Assembly: GCA_030837395.1 (NCBI GenBank)
Contig: JAUPKO010000742.1
Span: forward strand, 1-7,586
Origin: Actinomycetota bacterium
GTDB lineage: Bacteria > Actinomycetota > Actinomycetes > S36-B12 > UBA10799
Direction of reading: 5' to 3'
Length of the DNA: 7,586 nt
Of this stretch, positions 1-6,355 are shown piece by piece. Both the position numbers and the translations under genes were made by a program. The number at the start of each line of letters is the position of its first letter. Position 1 is the stretch's first letter. The notes under the pieces were generated by a model. It was given only the letters and a program-made list of their open reading frames with translations, was not told the DNA's origin and did no database searches.

Positions 1-102
1 AAACCCCTCGGGGGCGAGGACCTGGACCGGTACCTGCCCTGGCTACCCGGACCCACCGGCAGCCCGGACCACAACCCACCAAAGATCAACCTCTCGGGCT
101 GA
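1..102 (+). CDS. C-terminal end of an unidentified protein (5' truncated by window)
   Basis: An open frame runs from the first base to a TGA at 100-102 and gives 33 residues ending in PPKINLSG. Of the 33 sense codons, 28 end in G or C, as expected for a real high-GC gene and better than chance in a non-coding stretch. The visible tail is rich in Pro and Gly, with the segment YLPWLPGPTG, and carries no diagnostic motif, so the family and function cannot be named. It points toward the minus-strand sugar operon and ends 223 bases before that operon's last stop, so the two units converge. It could belong to the polysaccharide locus or be an unrelated boundary gene. Confidence 0.5.
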   Translation, partial: KPLGGEDLDRYLPWLPGPTGSPDHNPPKINLSG

Positions 103-290
103 ACCCGCCCGCAGACCCCCCCGGTCGAAACCCGACCCGCCACCAACGGATCGGTCACTTCGGCATGCCCTCCACGGGATCACCGAACTCTTACGATCGG
201 TGGATCCGGCTTCAGACCCCGACTGCACCCACAATTCTGAAGAACCGGTCATCCAGCACGCTGGGATCTGTGCGGGGGCCGCCCGTGAGA

Positions 291-304
291 GCGGTCCCTA
301 CCGC
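291..304 (-). terminator. Weak hairpin downstream of the operon, possible terminator
   Basis: A perfect 5-bp stem (GCGGT / ACCGC) encloses a 4-base loop about 22 bases beyond the stop of the last minus-strand gene, in the gap where two transcription units converge. No T-run follows on either strand, and the stem is short. Position is the main argument; it could equally be chance in GC-rich DNA. Confidence 0.22.
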
Positions 305-325
305 GACCGTTGAACCACGTGATGT

Positions 326-1165
326 TCATAAGGGTTCTTCACTGTTGGACTCACAGTGCTTGTGCTGGGATTCGCATCCAAACGAATCGAAACTGAAGGT
401 CGGTCTGATCCATTCCCTGCGGTTCGCTCTTGAACGTCGCTGCAAGGTTGTGCACCTCACGAGACGGAGCAAGAACAAGGCGTTTCCTGCCAGATATCGC
501 CGTGCCAGGCGATGTGGTTCTTGCATTAGCCGGTACAGCCATTCGAGGCCCAGCCGGGAGGCCCATTCAGGTGCCCGTTGAGTTTTACCGGCGAGTATGT
601 CGAGATAGCCTCCGACACCGATCACGATTGCGTGAGGAGCGGTCTTGACGATCTTCTGCGCCAGTTCCTCCTTCATCGGGCTGGGGAGGCCGAGGAGGAT
701 GAGTTCTGGATCGCGGGAACCGATCCAGGTGAGGAGCGATTGCTCATCGCCGGGGCTCCAGAAGCCGGAATGCCGTCCGACGACCCGCGCGCCCGCCATC
801 GTCAGGGTCTTGGCCGCGGATGCGTTGCAGTCTTCGTCCGCCCCGAGGACGAAGACGCGGATTCCAGGACTGACGGCGAGAAAATGATCGACGAGGTCGG
901 GGGTCGCGACCCGTTCCGGGATCCGTGCGCCGAACAGGCGCCAACCCCATACGACGCCGACCCCGTCGGGGATGACGAGATCGGCACGACGAAGGTTCGC
1001 CGCCAACCGGCTGTCGGTGGCGGCGAGGTTGAACACAGCAGCGTTGAGGCCAGAGACAATCAGATGTTCTCGGCGGTACCGGGCCTCTACAAGGCGTGCT
1101 GATACGTCGTCAAGGGATAGGGCGTCAACGGGGATCGGGGAGGTGATCATGTCAGCCGTTGGCAC
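326..1165 (-). CDS. WecG/TagA/CpsF-family glycosyltransferase
   Basis: Members of this family (GT26) transfer an N-acetylated hexosamine or related sugar from a UDP donor to an undecaprenyl-diphosphate-linked acceptor at the inner face of the membrane; TagA adds ManNAc and WecG adds ManNAcA. Family marks seen are SGLNAAVFNLA (residues 38-48), PDGVGVVWGWRLFG with the conserved Asp67, RVATPDL, then SPMKEE (162-167), GVGGYLDILAGKTQRAPEW (183-201) and LGLEWLYRLMQEPHRLARRY (205-224). The motifs usually read T-x-N and PKQE are altered here (see findings). The 279-residue reading starts at a GTG that overlaps the previous gene by 14 bases. An ATG at 1150, one base after that gene's TGA, would give 274 residues and is as plausible; an AGGTG lies 12 bases before it. 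About 40 residues after position 237, rich in Arg, Ser and Cys, extend past the recognisable domain. It is the last gene of the operon. The actual donor sugar is unknown. Confidence 0.9.
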   Translation of the reverse strand: MPTADMITSPIPVDALSLDDVSARLVEARYRREHLIVSGLNAAVFNLAATDSRLAANLRRADLVIPDGVGVVWGWRLFGARIPERVATPDLVDHFLAVSPGIRVFVLGADEDCNASAAKTLTMAGARVVGRHSGFWSPGDEQSLLTWIGSRDPELILLGLPSPMKEELAQKIVKTAPHAIVIGVGGYLDILAGKTQRAPEWASRLGLEWLYRLMQEPHRLARRYLAGNALFLLRLVRCTTLQRRSRANRREWIRPTFSFDSFGCESQHKHCESNSEEPL

Positions 1166-2273
1166 CTGTCCGGCCGGTCCAGAATCCGGTCACCGGCAGG
1201 GTGCTGTGCAGGAAGCGGACCACGCGTTCGGAGGTGTCACGGATCTCGTAACCTGCGGGAGTGTCCGGCCGGTGTCCCTCCAACGCATGCTCGAGCAGGT
1301 ACCTGCCACATTCGACGATAGAAGCAGCCGTGACACCGGCGAGCAAAACAGAACCGGTCTCGAGCGCTTCGGGGCGTTCCATCGAGGCTCGCGGGCTGAT
1401 CGCTGGAAAACCGATAATGGCAGCTTCTTCGGAGACACTGCCGCTGTCGCTGATGACCAGGCGGGCGCCGCGCTGCAGTGCGAGGTACTCGAAGTACCCG
1501 AATGGCGGAGACATGATCCACTGTTTCGGTGGTGTCCAGCCTCGGAGCCGACGAACCAGTCGTGGATGGGTCGATACGACCACGTGGGCACAGCTGAGGT
1601 CCCGCATGCGCTCGACGCCATCGAGGATGTGGTGCAGGGTCTCGGCATCCTCGACGTTTTCCTCGCGGTGGAGGCTGAGCACGATGTAGTCCTGCGCCTT
1701 GATGCCGAGCGCCTGGTGGACAGGATCCTCGTCCACCGCGTGTTGATAGGTCTCGTAGACCTCGCGGAGAGGGCTGCCGATCACGGTGCATCTCCTCGTC
1801 GGGAGGCCTTCGCTCAAAAGGTTGCGGCGAGCGTGCTCGGTATAGGCGAGATTGAAAGTGCAGAGGTGATCGAGGACCCTTCGGTTCGTTTCCTCGGGAA
1901 CTCTGACGTCGAAGGAACGGTTGCCGGCTTCAAGGTGGTAGACCGGGATACCCCGACGCTCGGCAATGAGGGCGGCCAAGGCGCTGTTCGTGTCGCCCAA
2001 GGTGAGTACGGCGTCCGGCTGGTAGTCGTCCAACGCGTCCTCGAAGCCAGGGAACAGATTCCCCAAGAATCCGCCAAGTGACGATGAGGCCGCCTTGAGG
2101 TGGTATTTCGGCTCGTCGACCGCTAACTGGCGGAAGAAGATGTCGCTGAGGTTTTCGTCGAAGTTCTGATCCGTGTAGCAAAGGGCATGATCGGTGACGG
2201 AGGAAAGTCGATTGAGCACGCACGCCAGTCGGATGATCTCCGGTCGGGTGCCTAAGAGACTAAGGATCTTCAC
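1152..2273 (-). CDS. capG: UDP-N-acetyl-L-fucosamine synthase: CapG/FnlC-type UDP-sugar 2-epimerase
   Basis: This cytoplasmic enzyme catalyses the last step of UDP-L-FucNAc synthesis, the C2 epimerisation of UDP-2-acetamido-2,6-dideoxy-L-talose. It has the two-Rossmann fold of non-hydrolysing UDP-GlcNAc 2-epimerases. Visible marks are GTRPEIIRLA (8-17), GDTNSALA (93-100), HLEAGNRSFDVRVPEETNRR (113-132), SLHREENVE (200-208), STHPR (234-238), SDSGSVSEEAAIIGFP (275-290) and MERPEALETGS (298-308). GTRPEIIRL and EAGNR are the FnlC/CapG forms; ordinary WecB/MnaA enzymes have GTRPE.IK and EAGLR. Its length of 373 residues is normal for the family. The GTG start overlaps the capF stop as GTGA (2270-2273), and AGGGG lies 7 bases upstream, so translation is probably coupled. 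The immediate neighbours CapF and CapE support this assignment over plain UDP-ManNAc synthesis. Confidence 0.92.
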   Translation of the reverse strand: MKILSLLGTRPEIIRLACVLNRLSSVTDHALCYTDQNFDENLSDIFFRQLAVDEPKYHLKAASSSLGGFLGNLFPGFEDALDDYQPDAVLTLGDTNSALAALIAERRGIPVYHLEAGNRSFDVRVPEETNRRVLDHLCTFNLAYTEHARRNLLSEGLPTRRCTVIGSPLREVYETYQHAVDEDPVHQALGIKAQDYIVLSLHREENVEDAETLHHILDGVERMRDLSCAHVVVSTHPRLVRRLRGWTPPKQWIMSPPFGYFEYLALQRGARLVISDSGSVSEEAAIIGFPAISPRASMERPEALETGSVLLAGVTAASIVECGRYLLEHALEGHRPDTPAGYEIRDTSERVVRFLHSTLPVTGFWTGRTGANG

Positions 2274-3376
2274 AGATCTGCCCCTGCCTCGAGGACGTAG
2301 GTATCGGTGTCGTCGGGATCGAAGTGCTCACTGATCCAGAAGGCAGCGAGGAGATCCTCCTGGCCGACATTGGTCAAGGTGTGGATCTCGAAAGTCCTCA
2401 TGTCCGCGACGGACAGACCTGCATCGCCCAGAAGGGCCGAGGACCGCTCACCGGTCACGAGGTCGTGACAGTCCAGTCGACCGGTACCCGAAAGAACCAT
2501 GAACCGCTCGTATTTACGGCGATGGAAGTGGCCGCCCCGGCTCTTGCCCGGCAACGTGCTGCTGAAGAACACCTGGCCTTGGCCGTCGTGGCGGACGCCC
2601 TCCCAGAGCGTGCCTCGAGGATCGGAGCGCGCGACCGGTTGGAGGAATGTAGCGGTGCGGGAGTGCTGACGGCGCAGGATGTTGAACAGCTGGACCGCGA
2701 GCGAGGTTTCGCCTTGAGGGGAGTGGCCCGCGGTGTAAAGCCGGTTCAAGCGATCGAACTCGGCTGCCAGGTGGGAGATGAGCGCCCGGTGTCCGTGTGG
2801 CCAGCCGTCGGGTGCCTTCCCAGAGCGCAGGGCAGTCAGCAACTGCTGGGCAGCGTCCTGGGCATGGACGAGAAGGATCTCTCGATCGTCCGTGACGGAC
2901 ACCGGTCGACCTTCCGCGATGCGTGCCGCGAAGGTCGCGACGAAGCTGTTGTAGTCGGGGCGGCAACCTTCTCCGAAGAGGTTCGGCAACCCTACGTCAA
3001 CAAACTGACTCCCCGCGTTGGCTGCCGCCTTGGCCAGGATATCGCCGGCTTGGGCCTTACCCCGTCCGTAAGGGGTACCGTTCGCGGCTGCGACGCTGTT
3101 CGCGTAGACGACGGTTGGAGGCGTGTGGCATTCAGTCAAAGCATCCGCCAGGGAACGCGCAGCCCTCACATTGCCCGAGTAGACGTGGTCGTCGTCCCCC
3201 CGGTTCACGCCCGCGCAGTGGATCACGCCGAGGGCTCCGTCGAGATGGGCACGCAAAACATCGGGATCCGACAGGTCCTCGTGGCCGAGCGACCTGGTCT
3301 GCTGATGTCCGATGGCCGCCGCCACCCGGACATGGCGACCGAGGAATCCATTGCCGCCCGTGACGAGAACGGTCAC
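2270..3376 (-). CDS. capF: CapF/FnlB-type bifunctional SDR-cupin reductase (UDP-L-FucNAc pathway)
   Basis: CapF performs the second step to UDP-L-FucNAc: NADPH-dependent C4 reduction of the 4-keto-6-deoxy intermediate made by CapE, with a C-terminal metal-binding cupin that acts on the same intermediate. The N-terminal Rossmann domain has GGNGFLG (7-13), a Ser in YANSVAAANG and the catalytic pair YGRGK (Tyr103, Lys107). The cupin carries GGHFHRRKYERFMVLSG, with metal ligands likely His283, His285 and Glu290, and a later His332. I start it at the GTG at 3376: this gives 368 residues, close to the roughly 370 of S. aureus CapF, puts the glycine motif at the right depth, has GGAG 7 bases upstream, and forms a GTGA overlap with the capE stop. 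A longer frame reaching 3442 adds 22 residues with no domain character. The enzyme was known as a single two-domain protein in the Cap5/Cap8 systems, and the same fusion is kept here. Confidence 0.93.
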   Translation of the reverse strand: MTVLVTGGNGFLGRHVRVAAAIGHQQTRSLGHEDLSDPDVLRAHLDGALGVIHCAGVNRGDDDHVYSGNVRAARSLADALTECHTPPTVVYANSVAAANGTPYGRGKAQAGDILAKAAANAGSQFVDVGLPNLFGEGCRPDYNSFVATFAARIAEGRPVSVTDDREILLVHAQDAAQQLLTALRSGKAPDGWPHGHRALISHLAAEFDRLNRLYTAGHSPQGETSLAVQLFNILRRQHSRTATFLQPVARSDPRGTLWEGVRHDGQGQVFFSSTLPGKSRGGHFHRRKYERFMVLSGTGRLDCHDLVTGERSSALLGDAGLSVADMRTFEIHTLTNVGQEDLLAAFWISEHFDPDDTDTYVLEAGADL

Positions 3377-4404
3377 CGGGTTGCTCCGACACGTCGGCGT
3401 AAGGCCTGCTGAGTCTCGGGAAGTCCGAGGAGGAGGCCACACACCTCGTCCACTGTCAGTCGCCTGGTGTTCTCCGACGTATAGTCGGGAACTTCCTTCC
3501 GGATCTCTCCCTGGGAGAAGTAGAGGTCATAGTTGAGATCCCGATCGTCCATCCTGACCCGCCAGTGGTGCTCAGTCTCCACAGCGCGCGCCAACTCGAC
3601 AGTCGTCGCCAGGGTCTCGTGGATCTTTTCGCCGTGGCGGACACCGATGATCTCGGTCCGTAGGGGGGTGTCCAGGACTCGGGAGATGGCTTCGGCCAGG
3701 TCGATGACTGTGGCTGCCGGAGCCTTACGGATCATGAGATCACCCTGTTGGCCTTCACCAAGGGCGGTCTCGACAAGTTCGACCGCCACCGGCAATGGCA
3801 GTAAGAATCGCGTCATGTCGGGGTCTGTGATCCGCATCGGACTGCCTTCGAGAGCGGCCTTGATGAAGGCGGGGATGACGCTTCCCCTGCTGAACATCAC
3901 GTTCCCGTACCGAACGGAACAGACGCGCGTGTCGGAGTCGTCACGCCCCCGGGCCGCAGCCTGCAGCACCTTCTCCATGAGTGCCTTGGTCATGCCCATC
4001 GCGTTGATCGGTTGAACTGCCTTGTCAGTCGACAACATCACGACCGACTCGACTCCGGCCTCGCTGGCGGCGTCAAGGACGTTGACGGAGCCGAGGATGT
4101 TGGTCCGGACGGCCTCCTCGGGGAAGAACTCGCAAGAGGGCACCTGCTTGAGTGCGGCCGCGTGGAACACGTAATCCATGCCGCGGGTGGCGTGCGAGAG
4201 GCTCCGATAGTCACGGATGTCCCCAACCCAGAAGTCGAGGACGTTGTTGTTGAAGGTGCCGCGCATGATGTCTTGCTTGGATTCGTCGCGGCTGAAAATA
4301 CGAATCTTCTGGGCCCCCTGGGCCAAGGCGTGGCGGGTCATGGCATGACCGAACGAACCTGAACCGCCTGTAATGAGTATGGACTTACCTTCGAGTAGAG
4401 TCAC
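3373..4404 (-). CDS. capE: CapE/FnlA-type UDP-GlcNAc 4,6-dehydratase / 5-epimerase
   Basis: This cytoplasmic short-chain dehydrogenase begins UDP-L-FucNAc synthesis: it oxidises C4 of UDP-GlcNAc, eliminates water across C5-C6 and inverts C5 (and C3 in the characterised enzymes) to give a 6-deoxy-4-keto L-sugar. It shows the NADP-binding GGSGSFG (13-19), FSRDESKQ (37-44), GDIRD (61-65), HAAALKQVP (81-89), STDKA (125-129) and the MGMTK signature (136-140), where Met replaces the usual SDR Tyr. That Met-x3-Lys form is typical of the soluble FlaA1/CapE inverting dehydratases. RYGNVM.SRGSVIPAF and the C-terminal VRHGEKIHETL also fit. Its 343 residues match the family and there is no membrane segment, so it is not a CapD/WbpM-type dehydratase. 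The GTG start overlaps the previous gene's stop (GTGA, 4401-4404), with AAGGA 5 bases upstream. Confidence 0.94.
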   Translation of the reverse strand: MTLLEGKSILITGGSGSFGHAMTRHALAQGAQKIRIFSRDESKQDIMRGTFNNNVLDFWVGDIRDYRSLSHATRGMDYVFHAAALKQVPSCEFFPEEAVRTNILGSVNVLDAASEAGVESVVMLSTDKAVQPINAMGMTKALMEKVLQAAARGRDDSDTRVCSVRYGNVMFSRGSVIPAFIKAALEGSPMRITDPDMTRFLLPLPVAVELVETALGEGQQGDLMIRKAPAATVIDLAEAISRVLDTPLRTEIIGVRHGEKIHETLATTVELARAVETEHHWRVRMDDRDLNYDLYFSQGEIRKEVPDYTSENTRRLTVDEVCGLLLGLPETQQALRRRVGATR

Positions 4405-5486
4405 AGTGTTCCTTTCAGTACCTGGATGATCTCGTCGGCCAGGTCACAATGATCAGAGATCTGCACAGGTGTTCTGTTTCGTTCACGGCGAATCTGGTGC
4501 TCAATGGCTTCCCTCAGGGCTTCAGGATCCCTGGGGAGAACGAGCATCGTGCCTGAGTCGAAGAGAAGGGAACGGCAGTCGCCGACATCGGTCGCTACCA
4601 CGGGAACGCCGAGGACTCTGGCTTCGAGCACCGCCAGCGGGAGACCTTCCGACCAGCTCGGGAAGCATGCCACGGACCAAGTCGCCATCTCGTCGATCTT
4701 CTCCTGCCCGCCTAGCCGTCCGAGGAGGTCGACGTCTCCGGTCGTCAATTTCGTGAGCGTCTTGTTCCACGGGTCCACCGGGGTGTTCGTTTTCGCTGGT
4801 GGATCGATCCGCCGGGCGATGGCACCCACCACTCGCAGACGCCAGGCGGCGTCCGGATGTTCGGCTGCACTGAGGAGATCGGAGATCCCTTTGGCGGCGG
4901 AGATCGTTCCCAGGTATCCCACTCTCGGGCGCTCGTCGTCTGCTGCGGAGGTGGAGCTCGTCTTCGGCGTCGGTAGATTCCGCTTCAGGTACGACAGGAT
5001 GCCAACGTTTGAGATGTACGTCGTCGCCTTGCCCGCTAGCGTCAAGTTGGTGACGCAGGAGATGAGGCGTGTCGCGAGGTGTCCCACGAGACGGTAGGAC
5101 ATTTGTCGGAAAGGCTGTTTCCAGATCTGGGGGGGTAGGACGTACTCGCCGTGCAGATGTGCGACAATTCGTTTGATGCCTATCGCTCGGGCGAAGAGAA
5201 CGAGCACGACGTCCCTGGCGAGACCTGTGCCGCCCTGGCTCAAACTGTAATAGAGCACAGATGGACTGTCACTCTTCCTCGCGATGTCAGCTATGGCGAG
5301 GAGACCTCTTCCGGTCTGTTTCAGACCAGACCAGCTGATGCTTCCTCTTCGCCCTTCCCCACTGGTCGCCAGACTGATCCAGGTTGCCGGTTCCCCACGG
5401 CTGTCCAGCTTGTCCTTCAGCACGAGTTGGATGAGTTCGACGCCGCTGAGGAGGTCGGTCGGACGACCAATACAGATGAGAGTCAT
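4401..5486 (-). CDS. GT4-family (GT-B fold) glycosyltransferase, candidate L-FucNAc transferase
   Basis: This is a nucleotide-sugar-dependent transferase of the Glycos_transf_1 (GT4) type, expected to act at the cytoplasmic membrane face on a lipid-linked glycan. The N-terminal half is divergent (CIGRPTDLLSGVELI near the start; HLHGEYVLPP at 110-119). The C-terminal donor domain has RVGYLGTISAAKGISDLL (188-205), LLGRLGG (254-260), CFPSWSEGLPLAVLEA (274-289) and GVPVVATDVGDC (293-304). Glu280 and Glu288 form the E-x7-E motif of retaining GT4 enzymes. I start at the ATG at 5486, giving 361 residues: the frame stays open to 5684, but the extra 66 residues are Ser/Pro/Arg-rich with no domain resemblance. 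The ribosome site is weak (GAGAAAG). It is the first gene of the operon and directly precedes capE, which makes L-FucNAc transfer likely by analogy with WbuB beside fnlABC; the substrate itself is inferred, not seen. Confidence 0.88.
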   Translation of the reverse strand: MTLICIGRPTDLLSGVELIQLVLKDKLDSRGEPATWISLATSGEGRRGSISWSGLKQTGRGLLAIADIARKSDSPSVLYYSLSQGGTGLARDVVLVLFARAIGIKRIVAHLHGEYVLPPQIWKQPFRQMSYRLVGHLATRLISCVTNLTLAGKATTYISNVGILSYLKRNLPTPKTSSTSAADDERPRVGYLGTISAAKGISDLLSAAEHPDAAWRLRVVGAIARRIDPPAKTNTPVDPWNKTLTKLTTGDVDLLGRLGGQEKIDEMATWSVACFPSWSEGLPLAVLEARVLGVPVVATDVGDCRSLLFDSGTMLVLPRDPEALREAIEHQIRRERNRTPVQISDHCDLADEIIQVLKGTL

Positions 5487-5690
5487 GTATGGGTTCTTTC
5501 TCGTCTGCCTGAAGGTGGGAAGGCTGGACGGCAGTTGGGCGTCAGAGAGCGGCGGATATCCGTAGGTGCGGTGCGTGCTGAGAGTTGTGCTCACCTGATG
5601 ATGAGACCGTCTATCTGAGACGCCGCTCGTTCCAGGAGCAGCTTCCGGCTGTCGTGGCGAGTCTGCCATGGAGCGCTCAGACAAGGATGG

Positions 5691-5705
5691 CTATCTGTGA
5701 TAGTA
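5691..5705 (-). promoter_or_regulatory. Possible -10 element with overlapping small palindrome upstream of the sugar operon
   Basis: On the minus strand TACTAT (5700-5705) fits the TAnnAT pattern of an actinobacterial -10 box. The palindrome CTATC-TGT-GATAG (5691-5703) overlaps it and would cover the transcription start, as an operator might. No good -35 box is seen at 16-18 bases, and the leader to the glycosyltransferase start would be about 207 bases. This is a weak candidate. Confidence 0.2.
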
Positions 5706-6035
5706 GTCAACATAGTCCGTCGAATGGGGGATATGAAGGCTCCTACGGACGGTGTCGCCGTTCAAGTGCGAGCGTGTGCGGGTACTGACAAGATGGGCGT
5801 GGAACGACGAAGCGGGTATCGATGGCTTTCGGCCATTCACGCTCATCATCTTGAGATTGTTGTAGAAATCTGACGCGCCCTCTTCTGTGGTTTCTGCTGC
5901 CTGGAGTCGGGATCTCTTACGGAGGCAAATCGTTTGGGGTTGTCCGTGCGAAGAGGTGGGGGAAAACCTTGTATTTGGCCGAGAGCTGTGGGGTTGCGGC
6001 CTCCACGGGGTTGTCAGCGGGGTCTTCCGGGGAGA

Positions 6036-6061
6036 GATCAGCCGATCAGCCGATCAGCCGA
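6036..6061. repeat. Short tandem repeat, 8-bp unit GATCAGCC x 3.25
   Basis: Three perfect head-to-tail copies of GATCAGCC (6036-6043, 6044-6051, 6052-6059) are followed by GA. The unit length is not a multiple of three and no credible gene covers it. Such runs can change length by slippage or act as a spaced binding-site array; nothing in the sequence decides between these and chance. Confidence 0.8.
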
Positions 6062-6286
6062 GGGCGACATCCGCTGGCGTGCGGATAGTGAGGATACGTT
6101 CGGAGTTTGTTGTTCTAATCTGCACCTGGGCTGGCAGGATGAATCTCAGCGTGAGGCGATGGATGAGTCGCGTGTACATCGGAGAGGACGCGCTTCTCGG
6201 GGATGGTGCTGGGCTGGCGGAGCCGTAGAAGGTGAGAGATGACTTGTTTTCGTCGGATGGATGCTCGGGGATTGGTCTCTGTAATG

Positions 6287-6326
6287 ACTGGATGACTCGG
6301 CCTCTTGGCCTGTTCGGTCATCCAGT
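6287..6326. promoter_or_regulatory. 10-bp perfect inverted repeat before the epimerase start
   Basis: ACTGGATGAC (6287-6296) and GTCATCCAGT (6317-6326) are exact reverse complements separated by 20 bases. Between them sits a smaller inverted pair, GGCC-TCTT-GGCC (6299-6310), so the transcript could fold into a two-level hairpin. The right arm ends 29 bases before the epimerase ATG and 18 bases before its GGAG ribosome site. It could be a leader hairpin controlling expression, a dimeric-regulator operator, or a terminator lacking a T-run. The role is inferred; the symmetry is seen directly. Confidence 0.55.
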
Positions 6327-6344
6327 GCGTTCCATGTCGATATC

Positions 6345-6348
6345 GGAG
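6345..6348 (+). promoter_or_regulatory. Ribosome binding site of the epimerase gene
   Basis: GGAG sits 7 bases ahead of the ATG at 6356. It fixes this ATG as the start; the protein then opens with MKMLVTGGAGFIG, the standard N-terminus of the family, and the frame needs no upstream extension. Confidence 0.7.
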
Positions 6349-6355
6349 TTCTGGT

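Larger units (their letters stand above)
5487..6355. other. 870-base divergent intergenic region without a convincing gene
   Basis: The stretch separates the minus-strand operon from the plus-strand epimerase and should contain the promoters for both. Open frames inside it (for example 5934-6242 and 5887-6228 on plus, 5691-5849 on minus) give low-complexity Arg/Gly/Ser or Trp/Cys-rich translations with no recognisable motif. By eye the base composition is less GC-rich and less codon-structured than the flanking genes. It holds a 13-bp palindrome (5691-5703), an 8-bp unit repeated three times (6036-6059) and a 10-bp inverted repeat (6287-6326). I could not identify a full -35/-10 promoter pair with confidence on either strand. 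It may be a long regulatory leader pair or the remains of a decayed gene. Confidence 0.6.

Noticed and set aside
2324..3412. Long plus-strand frame of 362 codons opposite capF
   Set aside because: It is the antisense shadow of capF, which has full domain motifs; the plus-strand translation has none. The same holds for the plus-strand frame 972-2081 opposite capG.
3377..3442. Longer CapF start at 3442
   Set aside because: It would overlap capE by 70 bases and add residues before the Rossmann motif; the GTG at 3376 has a ribosome site and a family-like length.
5487..5684. N-terminal extension of the glycosyltransferase frame up to 5684
   Set aside because: The 66 extra residues are low in hydrophobics and have no resemblance to a GT-B domain; the ATG at 5486 places the domain at the usual depth.
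5691..5849. Minus-strand frame of 52 codons starting ATGATG, between the operon and the epimerase
   Set aside because: No ribosome site precedes it, the composition is Arg/His/Ser-rich without structure, and it covers the candidate promoter area.
5934..6242. Plus-strand frame with a GGAGG about 8 bases before a TTG, giving about 102 residues
   Set aside because: The translation is Arg/Gly/Trp-rich with no motif, runs through the GATCAGCC repeat in a shifting register, and competes with an equally long overlapping frame at 5887-6228.
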